A DNA stretch of 64,000 bases from Delphinapterus leucas (taxonomy: Eukaryota; Chordata; Mammalia; Artiodactyla; Monodontidae). The notes beneath the pieces were generated by a model. That model had not been told where the DNA came from, did not search any database, and was given only the letters and a program-made list of their open reading frames with translations. The translations under genes were made by a program, and so were the position numbers. The stretch is taken from contig NW_022098031.1 in NCBI RefSeq assembly GCF_002288925.2, positions 1,147,159-1,211,158 of the forward strand, written 5' to 3'. The stretch's first letter is position 1, and every line of letters begins with the position of its first letter. Below are positions 35,982 to 47,680 of the stretch, piece by piece.

Positions 35982-36740
35982 AACATAGATGATATTTTTT
36001 GTTTTCTTCTAACTATAATAAAATTTTAAATTAGTTTTTTAAAGTCAGACACGACAAAGGAGTACAAAATGAAAAGTAAATCCCTCTTCCTACCCTCTCC
36101 GCAAGTTCAATTCTGCTCCCCAGGAAAAATCACTGCTCACACTTTCTTCTGAATATATGTTTTTAAATTCTGCTTGGAAACTGGCATTTTAGATTTTGAC
36201 ACCCAATTCATCTATTGTTAGAGCTTCAACACAATGTTACCACCTAACTAAGAGTTTTTTTTAAAAAACAGCAATTTTTTTCCAGCAAAAAACTATATTC
36301 CTGGACCTAAACCTTTCTCTTCTGACTCTTCTCTCATAGTACCTCATTCTTCCATTCCTGAACAATATGCACACTCAGTCCAAGGATTCAACTAACTAAA
36401 CATATTGGATGGGAATTTCTGGGTGTACGTTTTTAAAAGGTTAATGTTCCTAAAGCAGTTTCCCAGTACTTAACGTAATCTAAGTTTAAAGTAGCAAACA
36501 ATTTCTCCCTGCTTCCCTTCGGTCTCCTCCTCCCCTCCCCCTTTCTTACTCCTTCTCCCCCTCCTCCATCATTTCTTTATTTCTATTAACTTTCTTTTGT
36601 TTTTATTAGTTATTCTCATTTATACTTCACATAAAAGGCTGGAGGGCTAGAATGGTCTAAGCCCCTTAGAGGTACAGGAAACCCATTCTAGGTACATGTA
36701 TAAGCCAAAGCTGCACTAAGAAATTATTATTACGAGCTCT
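35982..36740. other. Mostly unassigned, possible old L1 3'UTR at 36040-36190
   Basis: 'aaatgaaaagtaaatccctc' followed by 'ttcctaccctctccgcaagt' resembles the reverse complement of an old L1 3'UTR, weakly. 36510-36565 is pyrimidine-rich. No gene seen. Confidence 0.35.
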
Positions 36741-36741
36741 T

Positions 36742-37190
<449 letters not shown>

Positions 37191-37259
37191 ATTTGGAACC
37201 TCTGCCATAAGCTGTTTTTCCAAATGGTTTCTCAGCAACCACACTCTGAATTAAAATTG

Positions 37260-37830
37260 TCCTCGGTATTCAGCTTACTGCTTATCATCAACACACTTTA
37301 GGGTGCTTGCCCAGCTCATGCCCTCTTCTGAGAGCTGCCTCATCCGTCTACAGCTGTTTATATCACACGACCTCATTCCTCCGTGGCCAAGAGCTGATTG
37401 GATAAGGGTGGACATCTGACCCTTGTACTGGTCCCATCAGACCCTCTCACTTGAGAACTTGAACTAAGAACCCACGAACTGAGAGTCAGCTAGAGCTAAA
37501 AAGATACTGTAGTATCAGGAACAAGGGTGGCCATTCGGGTGTAATTATGCTGATGAGGAAGCAGAAAGAACCAAATTTCAGAGAGAAGAAAGCAAAATAA
37601 CAGATTCAGAAACAGGCAGAGGCATGAGGCCATGTGACAAGAGAAAGCAAAAACGAGACAAAGAATATAAGAGAGAACAAATCTTTCTTAATTACTAATA
37701 TCTTTCCATTTCTTCATGAAGCAACAGATGTATTTTCTGACGCTGGATCCTTTAAGACATCCCAGAATTCTTTTAATAAATTAATATTGCTTTAAGCTAG
37801 CTTGACTGGGCTTTTAAGTCTTATAGCAAA
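37260..37830 (+). repeat. Probable old ERVL-type LTR fragment
   Basis: 'gtggccaagagctgattgga', 'taagggtggacatctgaccc' and the end 'tttaataaattaatattgct' with 'ttaagctagcttgactgggc' resemble an old mammalian LTR with its AATAAA near the 3' end. No internal retroviral genes are attached. The call rests on recalled similarity only. Confidence 0.5.
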
Positions 37831-38011
37831 AAAAATTTTTTAAGTCCCTGATTATGATCTCTCTTACTCTTGTATGTCCTCTCTCTCTTTTTCTTTTCTT
37901 CCTTGTTTTTTTTTGACCCATAGGATAATGCCATCTGGATATTTTCTCTTAATTTTTGAATCATGCCCAGAAATTGCATGGCAAATAGTCAATAAATGTT
38001 GATAGGTTTTT

Positions 38012-38305
38012 TCTTTTTGGCCGCATTGGGTCTTCGTTGCTGAGTGCAGGCTTTCTCTAGTTGCGGCAAGCGGGGGCTACTCTTCATTGCAGTGCGTGGG
38101 CTTCTCATTGTGGTGGCTTCTCTTTTTGTGAAACACAGGCTCTAGGCGCATGGGCTTCAGTAGTTGCAGAGCGTGGGCTCAGTAGTTGTGGCACACAGGC
38201 TTAGCTGCTCCATGGCACGTGGGATCTTTCCGGACCAGGGATCGAACCCATGTCCCCTGCATTGGCAGGCGTATTCTCGACCACTGTGCCACCAGGGAAG
38301 TCCAA
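38012..38305 (-). mobile_element. CHR SINE, long type, with 14-bp TSD
   Basis: Minus-strand body from 'ggccgcattgggtcttcgtt' to 'ccaccagggaagtcc'. TSD 'gttgataggttttt' at 37998-38011 and 'gttgatagattttt' at 38306-38319 (one difference). The B box on the minus strand reads GGTTCGATCCC. Confidence 0.94.
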
Positions 38306-38399
38306 GTTGATAGATTTTTATAGCATCAGGAACACAATGATAGGATGATAGAATCAATTGCACAATTCAAAATAACCTTCCATTTTGGGGGTAACTCTG

Positions 38400-38610
38400 A
38401 GGCACTGCATCAGGTACTGTATAGACATCAACTATTTTCTGAAAGCAACCATTCAAGGTGAGAGTTATTGGTCCCTTTTACAGATGAGAAAACAGGAGTC
38501 TGAGAACGATATAGAATAGTGCTACCCAAAAACACATGGCTAAAAAGCTAAAGAATCAGTGTTGTAACCCCAGTTTATCCAACTCCCAATTAACTATACT
38601 ACAGTAAGTC
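38400..38610 (-). repeat. MIR SINE
   Basis: 'ccttttacagatgagaaaac', 'aaacacatggctaaaaagct' and 'accccagtttatccaactcc' in reverse MIR order. Confidence 0.75.
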
Positions 38611-39024
38611 CATACACTCCATATACTTTGTTTTTCAATACAATACACAGACTTAAAGAATCCCAATCCCCACTACAGTCCTCACAAAAAATGAACAAGA
38701 AATGATGAAAGCACGAAGTCTTAAGCACTACTGGAGTCAAGGAAGCAATACTGCAACACAGATTATGGAATGAATGAGTTCTGTGCAGAGAAAAGCACAG
38801 CAATGACAAAATGGACATTTCTTTGCTCCCACCTCAGTGTCAAGGCAGAAAAGAAAAATTTCTCCCACTCTATCAGCATATCAGAGAACAAGCAGAACAA
38901 GGAGGGTGGGCAAGGAGAAACACACCTCAGACATCCCCAGAAGAAAGAGCAATGGTTACAGGCATTTTACAGAGCCTGTTGTACTCTCAAAGCTTCAAGA
39001 CAGCAGGAATGCTGTGCTGCAGCA
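38611..39024. other. Unassigned sequence with short frames
   Basis: Frames of 72-92 codons overlap at 38770-39076 on the plus strand and 105 codons on the minus strand. They share the same DNA, lack domains, and run into an L2 3' end, so none is called a gene. Confidence 0.4.
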
Positions 39025-39085
39025 CATGACACAGTACCTGGCACATAACAGGGGCTCAATAAATCCTGTTGAGTGAATGAGCTCC
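39025..39085 (+). repeat. L2 LINE 3' terminus
   Basis: 'cacagtacctggcacataac' then 'aggggctcaataaatcctgt' and 'tgagtgaatgagc' is the L2 3' end. Confidence 0.8.
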
Positions 39086-39519
39086 GACCTCTATAAGTTT
39101 CAGCAACTGCACAGATGCGGACATTCCTAAGTACGAAGAGAGCTGCAGAAGTACAACTGATGCTGAGGACAACTGAAGGATGAAATTTGAGCAAGTGTTG
39201 GTGGAAAGCTTGATAGATAATCCTCTGTAAGCAGGAGGGAGGGGGGGATGTTCCCCAAAATGCAGAGTAACCATTCAGACACAAACAAGAATGGAGGAAG
39301 AACTAGCATTGGAACAGAATCAGTGAATGACTGAGAATCAGGGGAATTAACTTAGAAAAGAATACAGAAAAAAAAATCAACAAATTTCTCCTAATGACAC
39401 CTCCATGAGAATTTCACGAGCATTCTAGTGGGAACAGTTGGAAGTTAATGCTATGAATATATAGTATATCATACAATAATGATAAGGATCATATATAATA
39501 ATAATGATAATATAATAAT
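39086..39519. other. Unassigned sequence
   Basis: AT-rich, with (TAATAA)-like low complexity near 39470-39525. Confidence 0.35.
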
Positions 39520-39800
39520 ATAGCTAAATTTTATTGAGAACTTACAAAAGTATTTTAAGTGAACTCATTCATTCAAACTTTGAATTCTGACAACCCTCTT
39601 AGGTAGCTATTACTATAATTCCCATTTTTGCAGATAAAGAAACAGAAATTCAAAGAGGCAAAGTAATTTCCTCAAGATGAAAAAGTTTGTAAAAAAAGAA
39701 AAAAAAAGATGAAAAAGTTTGTAAGTGATAAAACCAAGATTCTAGCCCAAGCTATATAGGACATTAGGGTCCATTTTCATAACCACTGAGTTATACTTTA
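39520..39800 (-). repeat. MIR SINE with a small A-rich insertion
   Basis: 'attttattgagaacttacaa', 'atttttgcagataaagaaac', 'caaagaggcaaagtaatttc' and 'taaccactgagttatac'. Inside it a 17-bp segment 'gatgaaaaagtttgtaa' is duplicated at 39676-39692 and 39708-39724 around a 15-base A-rich spacer. Confidence 0.83.
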
Positions 39801-39904
39801 TAGTCAATGTAAACCATATGTAGTCTATTCTTCAGTGTGGTTTCAGTCATTCTCAATCCATTGTATTCTCATTATAAAGTTCTGAGTTTAAAAGAATGAA
39901 CCCC

Positions 39905-40112
39905 GGGCTTCCCTGGTGGCGCAATGGTTGGGAGTCCGCCTGCCAATGCAGGGGACACGGGTTCGTGCCCCGGTCCGGGAGGATCCCACATGCCGCCGAG
40001 CGGCTGGGCCTGTGAGCCATGGCCGCTGGGCCTGCGCGTCCGGATCCTGTGCTCTGCAACGGGAGAGGCCACAGCAGTGAGAGGCCCGAGTACCGCAAAA
40101 AAAAAAAAAAAA
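39905..40112 (+). mobile_element. CHR SINE, short subfamily, with 15-bp TSD
   Basis: Complete copy 'gggcttccctggtggcgcaa' to 'gtaccgc' plus an A tail. Perfect TSD 'aaaagaatgaacccc' at 39890-39904 and 40113-40127. B-box region GGTTCGTGCCC. Confidence 0.96.
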
Positions 40113-40250
40113 AAAAGAATGAACCCCTTTCAAGCACTGCTATAGAGCATATCTGGATCCAAGTCAGCTCCACTGGACATTTGTAGACTGATATGGTAGC
40201 CAGAGCATCTATCCATTCTTTGCCTTTAACTACTCAAAACTTGCCCCTCA

Positions 40251-40444
40251 TTAAGGAAAATATATTTTTTCTTTTTCTTTTCTTTTGTATCTATATGCGA
40301 TGATGGATATTCACTAAACTTATTGTGATAATCATTTCATAAAGTCAAATCATGCTGTACATCTTAAACTTATATACTGCTGTATGTCAAATTATACCTC
40401 AATAAAACTGGAAAAAAGGTCTATGTTAAAAAAAAAAAAAAAAG
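40251..40444 (+). mobile_element. 5'-truncated older L1 3' end with 13-bp TSD
   Basis: 'gatgatggatattcactaaa', 'ttgtgataatcatttcataa', 'ctgtacatcttaaacttata' and 'acctcaataaaactggaa', then an A tail. TSD 'aacttgcccctca' at 40238-40250 and 40445-40457. A pyrimidine-rich stretch precedes the L1 body inside the insert. Confidence 0.87.
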
Positions 40445-40457
40445 AACTTGCCCCTCA

Positions 40458-42439
40458 CCCATGACCCACAGGAACTGAATATAAATCAAAGGCAAGAAGT
40501 CATTGCCTTTAAAGAACATTTAAAATTATTCTAGGCCTCCTTCTGGTCCTCTCTCATTGCCATTGATCATTATACCTCATTTTCAATTCATGCCTGTTTA
40601 AATCTTTCTAGACTCATGGATTTTAAAAGATACATAGGTAGATAGATGATAGATAGATAGATAGCAACCGTCTAGTGTTTGGACTATCTTCTTAGTTTTG
40701 GCAACTGAAATTTTTGGCTCATGGATTTTAATTAGTAGTTAAGTTTCAATTCTATGCACTCTTCTAGTTTTGTTATAATCACCAACTTTGTATGTCTTGG
40801 TTGGTTTGATTTCATTTTTCCATACTTCCTGTTCACATATGACCCATTCTCCTATTAGGCGGCAGTTGAGGCAGTTCAGAACAAAGAACTGTAAACACTT
40901 TTTAACTTTTGAGTTTCTAGGACCTGAGCTATATAAAGAGTACCTTCAAAAGTAGCTAAATAAAGAGCTCAGGGCATAAATATATGCTATAAGTAATATC
41001 TTTGTGAGATCATATTATCAGTTAGAGGCAGCGTTTATGGCTCTCTTTGGAAATCAGGTCTGAGAAAGATAATGATTCAGAGAATGGAAGGAAAAGAATG
41101 TAGACTCTGGGTCTCTTCAGGAGTCCTGTGTCCTGACTTTTCCCACAGATGAAATCCAGGATTGGGGCAGGGGAACAGGGAAGATGGAGAATGACAGAGG
41201 CTTGGAGTTCCCATTCTCAGAAGATACTCAAGAAAACAGGGAGACTCTGAGATTCTAGGGTTCAGTAAAGTGCAGGACCAGTGAAGTAGTATTGGCTGAA
41301 GGGACAGTGCAGGCAGAAAGAGGCTAAGTCAGCTCATAGGGATCATATAGCTCATAGAGGGGACAACTAGCAACCAAAGATTTCTCCTTCTCACTAGACC
41401 ATGAGCAAGAGACAGTTCAGCATCAACCTGCAAGGATTGACGAACAGGACCAGATAATATCCATCTCAGAACATTCCCATGTGAATTGTTTAAAACAATC
41501 CAGGGAAGATGTAAAAGCACCTCACTACTGCATTGATACTCTGTATATGATGCTGCAAACTGGCCACAAGCTTGGGGAAAGGGGTGGTGAAACCCTGAAT
41601 TGACTGAGGTGATGTTTCAGCCACTCCGTGTAACTAGTGCTCAAAATGCATATTAATTTCAATCACAGAAAAATTATACAAGTTATATTTCTTACACACA
41701 TGTGTTTGTCAGCTGATACCACTACTCTGCTATAACTCAGCTTTTCATTTCATGCCTTTATGAACTGTGATTACTTTGGGCCACTATTCCTTCCACCCAA
41801 CTTCTGGACTTACCACAATTCTAAGAGGAGCCTATCAATACTTTTAGTCTTAATTCTTTGAGTGTTCCTGATAATCTGGTATCCAAAAGAGGCCACCTAT
41901 CCTATATCAACTTTAATATTAAGAATGTGTTCTAAAGAAAAAGAGAGAAAAGAATGAGCTTTTATTAAACTGCAAAACATCAAAAATATTTGCATTTTTC
42001 TGTATCTTGGACCTATAGCCATTATTTGCATTTAAAGGTATAAGAAGGAAGATACACAGAGGTTAAGAAAGTTTTCTGTGGTGACAAAGGTCAAAACTTT
42101 CAACAAGATGAAGATTTTTGCTTTTTATAAGATTGAGTTCTGTGGATGTGTGGTATGCTCAGACAAAAGAAAGGACAATTAAAGCAGCATTCTGGAAAAG
42201 GTTAACTCAACTTACTACCAATAAGGTGGAATCAGAGCATGGGGTTTGCCTAGAGCAGGCCTGGGGGGATTAAGATGGCCTTGTTCAAAGCTGCGAGAGT
42301 AGGCTGGACTACTAGAAGTCAGTGGATTGCCTAAAATTGGAATTAAGATCAAGCCCACACACCAAATCCATACTTCTAATCCACATGCCACAGTCTAGGG
42401 ACCAATAGTATGGTCCTACAATAAAACAAGTTGACAGAG
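40458..42439. other. Unassigned background
   Basis: Nearly 2 kb with no recognised repeat apart from a (GATA)n patch at about 40637-40665. Open frames are under 65 codons. No exon or RNA gene recognised. Confidence 0.4.
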
Positions 42440-42627
42440 CCGGGATTTGAAAAAGGAATCATCAGACTGGATTAGGGCCCACTCTAAAGGCCTCATTTTA
42501 ACTCAGTCATTTCTCTAAAGGTCCCATCTGCTAATGCAGTCACATTCTGAAGTACTGGGGGTTAGGGCTTCCACATATGAATTTGTGGGGCAGGCTGGTG
42601 GGGGGACACAATTCAGCCTAGAACAGT
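42440..42627 (-). repeat. MLT1-type ERVL-MaLR LTR end
   Basis: 'gattagggcccactctaaag', 'gcctcattttaactcagtca', 'cacattctgaagtactgggg' and 'ggggacacaattcagcctag' match the reverse-oriented end of MLT1 LTRs. No internal sequence. Confidence 0.7.
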
Positions 42628-42652
42628 TGTCTTATCTAAAATTAGACTAACA

Positions 42653-43738
42653 TTCAAAACTACAATGAGGGGCTTCCCTGGTGGCGCAGTGGTTGAGAGT
42701 CCACCTGCCGATGCAGGGGACAAAGGTTCGTGCCCCGGTCTGGGAAGATCCCACATGCCGCGGAGCGGCTGGGCCTGTGAGCCATGGCCGCTGACCCTGC
42801 ACATCCGGAGTCTGTGCTCCACAACGGGAGAGGCCACAACAGTGAGAGGCCCGTGTACCGCAAAAAAAAACCAAAAAAAACTACAATGAGGTACCATCTC
42901 ACACCAGTCAGAATGGTCATCATCAAAAAGTCTACAAATAATAAGGGCTGAAAAGGGTGTGGATAAAAAGGAACCCTCCTACACTATTAGTGGGACTGTA
43001 AACTGGTGCAGCCACTATGGAAAATAATATGGGGGTTCCTAGAAAAGTAAATATAGAGTTACCATATGATCCTGCAATCCCACTCCTGGGCATATATCTG
43101 GAGAAAACTCTAATTCAAGAAGATATATATACCTCAATGTTCATAGCAGCAATATTTACAATAGCCAAGACACGGAAGCCACCCAAACATCTATCGACAG
43201 ATGAACAGATAAAGAAGATGTGGTACATATATACAATGGAATATTACTCAGCCATAAAAAGAATGAAATAATGCCATTTCCAGCAGCATGGATGGACCTA
43301 GAGATTGTAATACTATAAGTCAGACAGAAAAGACAAATATCATATAATACCACTTATACATGGAATCTAAAAAAATGATACAAATGAACTTATTTACAAA
43401 ACAGAAATAGACTCACAGACATAGAAAACAAAAGGATGGTTACCAAAGGGGATAGCGGGGGGGGGGGCAGGTGCAGGGGGGGATAAATTAGGAGTTTGGG
43501 ATTAATATACACACACTACTATATATAAAATAGGTAAAAAACAAGGACCTACTATATAGCACAGGGACCTATATTCAATATCTTGTAATACTCTATAATG
43601 GAAAAAAATCTGAAAAAGAATATATATATAAAATACACATATACATATATATGTATAACTGAATCACTTTGCTGTATACCTAAGACTAACACAACATTGT
43701 AAATTAACTATACTTCAACTTAAAAAATAGTTTTAAAA
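42653..43738 (+). mobile_element. 5'-truncated L1 (older cetartiodactyl subfamily), body
   Basis: Starts within ORF2 ('ttcaaaactacaatgagg'), continues after a nested SINE with 'accatctcacaccagtcaga', an ORF2 C-terminal frame at 43017-43271, and a 3'UTR ending 'gtaaattaactatacttcaa'. A 16-bp direct repeat 'taaaattagactaaca' lies at 42637-42652 and again only at 44801-44816, about 1 kb beyond the L1 end. The L1 terminus reads 'cttcaacttaaaaaatag' and lacks a clean AATAAA. A G-rich run is at about 43450-43482. Confidence 0.93.
42671..42876 (+). mobile_element. CHR SINE, short subfamily, inside the L1
   Basis: Complete SINE 'ggcttccctggtggcgcagt' to 'gtaccg' plus an A-rich tail. Perfect TSD 'aaaactacaatgagg' at 42656-42670 and 42877-42891, made of L1 sequence. 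Confidence 0.96.
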
Positions 43739-44800
43739 ATTTAGGCAGTTGCTCAAGTCTCAATTTAGTTATTTTATTTTATTACTAACTGGGCCTTTTA
43801 AAGTATGCTCTGTGCATGCCAGGAGTTGGCAAGAGACAGGTGCTCTCCCTTCTGAGATTCCCCTTAAATTTTCCAGTAGTTCTTGCACCAAATTGTGTTC
43901 TCTGATTATTCAAATTTGAAAATATGCAGGATTTCTACCAATTACAGCCATCCCATGCAGAACCACTTTCAGCCAGTCTTCAGACTAAAAGAAATACAAT
44001 GTTAGCTCACCCTTTTCCCTTTCCTCCTCCTAAGAATTTACTCCCCCTCCAGAATCTGCCTAATTTCATTCATTTCTCAATGCCTTCACGTAGTTGTATA
44101 CCTGTATTTTGCCAAGAATTTATAGTTATTATGTCTGTGAGGGTCAGCTCTCGTAGGAGCTTATCAGCCATAGTAAATGCAGAATATAAAGTAATTTTTA
44201 CAACCATTTGAAAAACTATTTGGTGGTATTTATTTAAGGTGAATAGTTTCATATCCTATGAACCAGTAATTTTATTTCCAATATAATTACATATGTATGG
44301 TCACACAAAAACATGTGTGAATATATTCATAGCAGCATTCTTTGTAATAGTCAGAAACTGGAAATGACCCAAATTTCTATCAACATTAGAACAGTAAATA
44401 AATTGTGATATATTCAAATGATGGAATAACATACAATAAGAATAAACTATTGTTAATGCAACAACATGAATTTTACAACAGAATGTTGAGCAAAGGAAGC
44501 CTAATACAAAGGAATACCTACTGACAATTCTATTTCAACAAAATAAAAACAACAACAAAAAAAAACAGGAAAAACTAATACATGGAGTTAAAAGTCAGGA
44601 ATAATGCTTACCTTTTGGAATTTAGTGATTAGGAGAAGGCAGAGGTTTTCTAGTAATATTCTATTTCCTGGACTGAGCACGTCTACCAGGATGTACTCAC
44701 TTTGAAAAAAATGTGTTCACCTTGAGCTATATATGTGCTATTTGTGTGCTTCTCTGTACATATATTTCAATAAGCATTTCAAAGAAACAAATAAATAAAA
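43739..44800 (+). mobile_element. Candidate 3'-transduced segment of the L1
   Basis: Lies between the L1 3' end and the second copy of the 16-bp direct repeat. 43739-44224 is not a recognised repeat. 44225-44780 is an old L1M fragment ('atcctatgaaccagtaattt', 'agcagcattctttgtaatag', 'aatgatggaataacatacaa'). The segment ends in an A-rich, AATAAA-containing tail 'aaataaataaaataaaat' immediately before the repeat, as expected if transcription passed the L1's weak poly(A) signal at the source locus. The 95-codon frame at 43924-44211 shows no domain. Confidence 0.7.
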
Positions 44801-44816
44801 TAAAATTAGACTAACA

Positions 44817-47042
44817 ACAAAAACAAAATTTTTAAAAAATAGTCTCTTAAGAAACAGATTTTTCCTAAGATGGATAACAAGTTTTAGGATGCTGTACCAA
44901 ATCTTTCAGATTAATGGTCTCTTGGTCTCTTGTAGAATACACAGAAACATTTTATCACCTTATTTGACCTATGAAAGTCTGTGGGGCTGCCTAAGAACTC
45001 TTAGAACCATAAAATGTTTTATATCTTAGGAATATCTATTTTGTTTAAAACTGCGTTTACTTTGAACACTGTACATTATGGAATTTAGCACGTGCTTTAT
45101 AATATAAACTCTCCTTAGCTTTCTTTTGTCTCTCAGCCTGTTTCCTTATTCTTTCATTCATTTTTGCCCTGGGCCCCAATTCCCAGGTGTGGGGACTACT
45201 TTTCCTAAAACATATGCACTCTTCTAGGGACTAATAAAGGTTGATTGATAGAAAATGTACTCTTTCATATTCTCTGCTTGTTCAACCATTTATGATTCCT
45301 TCAAGGCCACATTCTTGTCACTGACCTTCTCCAGTGAACGTCGGCCCCAGTGAGAGGTTCCATGTATCCAGAGAGGTCATGACCAGACCGTGGTATCCAC
45401 ATTCACTTTTCTATGCTCTAAAAGAATGTATTGGTGTCACAGGGCACCAGAATAGTCAAACCTTTGTTAGAAGACATTCATTCTGTGTAAAACCATTAAC
45501 TGGAAGTTAACATTTCACTTCTTTTTTCCTTCTAAAACTTCTAAAACTTTTTTTCCATTGTTTTTTATAGAGAATCAGCTAATTATTTTTTAAATGCTTA
45601 ACGCCTTGCTCTGTGTTTCATACTATTAAATATTATAATTCCATCAGAATACATACTGATAGTGCAGAAAGAATCAATCCATATACTAAATTGTTTAAAA
45701 TATAAATAAATAAAGATTTACCAGGCATCAGACTTTCTACATAGTGAATGGAAATTTAACTTTGTAACTCTCTGTAGTCCCCGCATTTCTGATTAACCAC
45801 TTAATAAACTGAATCTACTCTTCTCATTGTTAACCATACTTCAGAAAAGTGGACTATGGGAGGGTCTAATATTAATAGATTTGGGCATAGTCAACACTGC
45901 TGCAAAGGAATGATACTGTACACATTTAAAGTCAGTATCCAAATATTCTGGAAAGCTGAACCACATAGACACAGAACAGCTTCACATTTTACACCAGTGA
46001 CTACATAATTGGGAAACTATGCATCAGTTAAACAAAGAAATTAAACACATAGGGCCTGCTGCATTTAAATATTTAAGTGCCATATTTTAAACAAATCATT
46101 ATTGTAGGCCAGAGGATTTCCAAGAAAAAAAATAAACCTATTATAGAACATCTTTTTTTTTCTTGAGATTTTGTACCTCACACAATAATGCTTTTCATTT
46201 CTGTACTTTCTCCAAATGTTTTCAACTTCTTAGAGGCTACATTGTTTTGTAAGAAGAAACTGTAGGTTTTCCAGAGACTCTCTCTCCCACTCAGCTACCC
46301 TGAGGGAGTCACAGCCTCTGCACACAACTTATTTTCATTTCCTTCACCCCAAAAATGATCAAATAAGGACTGTTTTCCCACCAACATTTCTAGGGCGAGA
46401 GGCTCTGACAAGTGCAACGTTTATCACCACAAACATCTCTTCTCTTTCCTGCTCTGGCACGTCCAAAGAAAAAGATTATTTAACACACACCAACCATGTT
46501 AGAATCAGAGCTCCAGCAATTACAGAGACACACAAGGTAAATATACAGTTTTAAGCCGTTGGAACGGGGATACCTTGAGTGTCTCTGGAATTCTGCCACT
46601 AACAATTGGGAAAGCTCAACAAATGCTACAAAATCAGTACAGTCTCTTTTGAGACTCTGCCGCTTTTTGCCTCCAAAATAGACATTTGTTGGCTGCACAA
46701 TTCTCAGCATCCTGGTTCAAACAAGGATACTGCATATTACATATTCTATACTATTTTAGAGTTGCCATGGCAGAGTAAAGATATTTTAGTTGATGGAATA
46801 TCTCTTAACAGAGCTCCTTATTTTGGCCTTCCTGACTTTTTGACACAATTTTCAGCTCTACTTTAAGTACTTCCATGACTTTCTCTTTTTTTTTTAATTA
46901 TTTGAAACAGTCAACATACCAGCATCGCAGAAAGAGTAGAAGATACAGTATTAAATGTGAAAATAGGCAGATGATCAGAATGTAAAGAAATGGGATTCAG
47001 ATGAAAAGAATGGATAATCTGTCAGAATTTTAATGAGCCCTC
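44817..47042. other. Unassigned background
   Basis: About 2.2 kb. 45100-45480 has a mildly GC-richer block ('ccctgggccccaattcccag', 'ggactaataaaggttgattg') that might be an old LTR, not identified. Frames at 46480-46866 (76 and 86 codons, opposite strands) overlap and lack domains. Confidence 0.4.
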
Positions 47043-47376
47043 TTTTTTTTTTTGGCTGCATTAGGTCTTCGCTGCTGTGCGCGGGCTTTCTCTAGTTGCG
47101 GTGAGCGGGAGCTACTCTTCGTTGTGGCGCGTAGGCTTCTCATTGCAGTGGCTTCTCTTGTTGCAGGGCACAGGGTCTAGGTGCACGAGCTTCAGTAGTT
47201 GTGGCATGTGGGCTCAGTAGTTGTGTCTCGCGGGCTCTAGAGCACAGGCTCAGTAGTTAGGGCACACAGGCTTAGTTGCTCTGCGGCATGTGGGATCTTC
47301 CCAGACCAGGGATCAAACCCGTGTCCCCTGCATTGGCAGGCAGATTCTTAACCACTGCACCATGAGAGAAGTCCCT
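47043..47376 (-). mobile_element. CHR SINE, long type
   Basis: Minus-strand body from 'ggctgcattaggtcttcgct' to 'accatgagagaagtccc'. Flanks 'tgagccctctt' and 'tgagctcttaa' suggest a decayed TSD. The usual 'ccaccagggaag' head motif is mutated to 'accatgagagaag', indicating age. Confidence 0.9.
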
Positions 47377-47680
47377 GAGCTCTTAAATTTCAGTCCAAAC
47401 TCCTCCTGGTTCTTTCTCAGCTGCCCTTTCTCTCTTTCTCTTGCCTTTCCATTAACGTTTGTCTTCTAGTTATTCATTGCTGCCTTATCATTTAAACATA
47501 GAAATAGTGTACCAGATTGCACTAGGTAATGCTGTAATTTGAAAGAGAATCTTAGTGGCTTAAAATAACTAGTTGGGTTTTTTTTTTTTCCCAAAGCAGA
47601 TATCTTTCATGGATCAGTTTGGAGCTTGGCTGTTTTCCTCCTCCTGGGAATCAGGTTTATGGAGTAGCCTTCATCTAGAA

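Noticed and set aside
38770..39284. Gene from overlapping 72-105-codon frames on both strands
   Set aside because: Frames overlap each other, run into an L2 3' end and have no domains.
43924..44211. 95-codon frame as an exon captured by L1 transduction
   Set aside because: No domain, no visible splice signals and ordinary codon content. The transduced segment may carry no gene.
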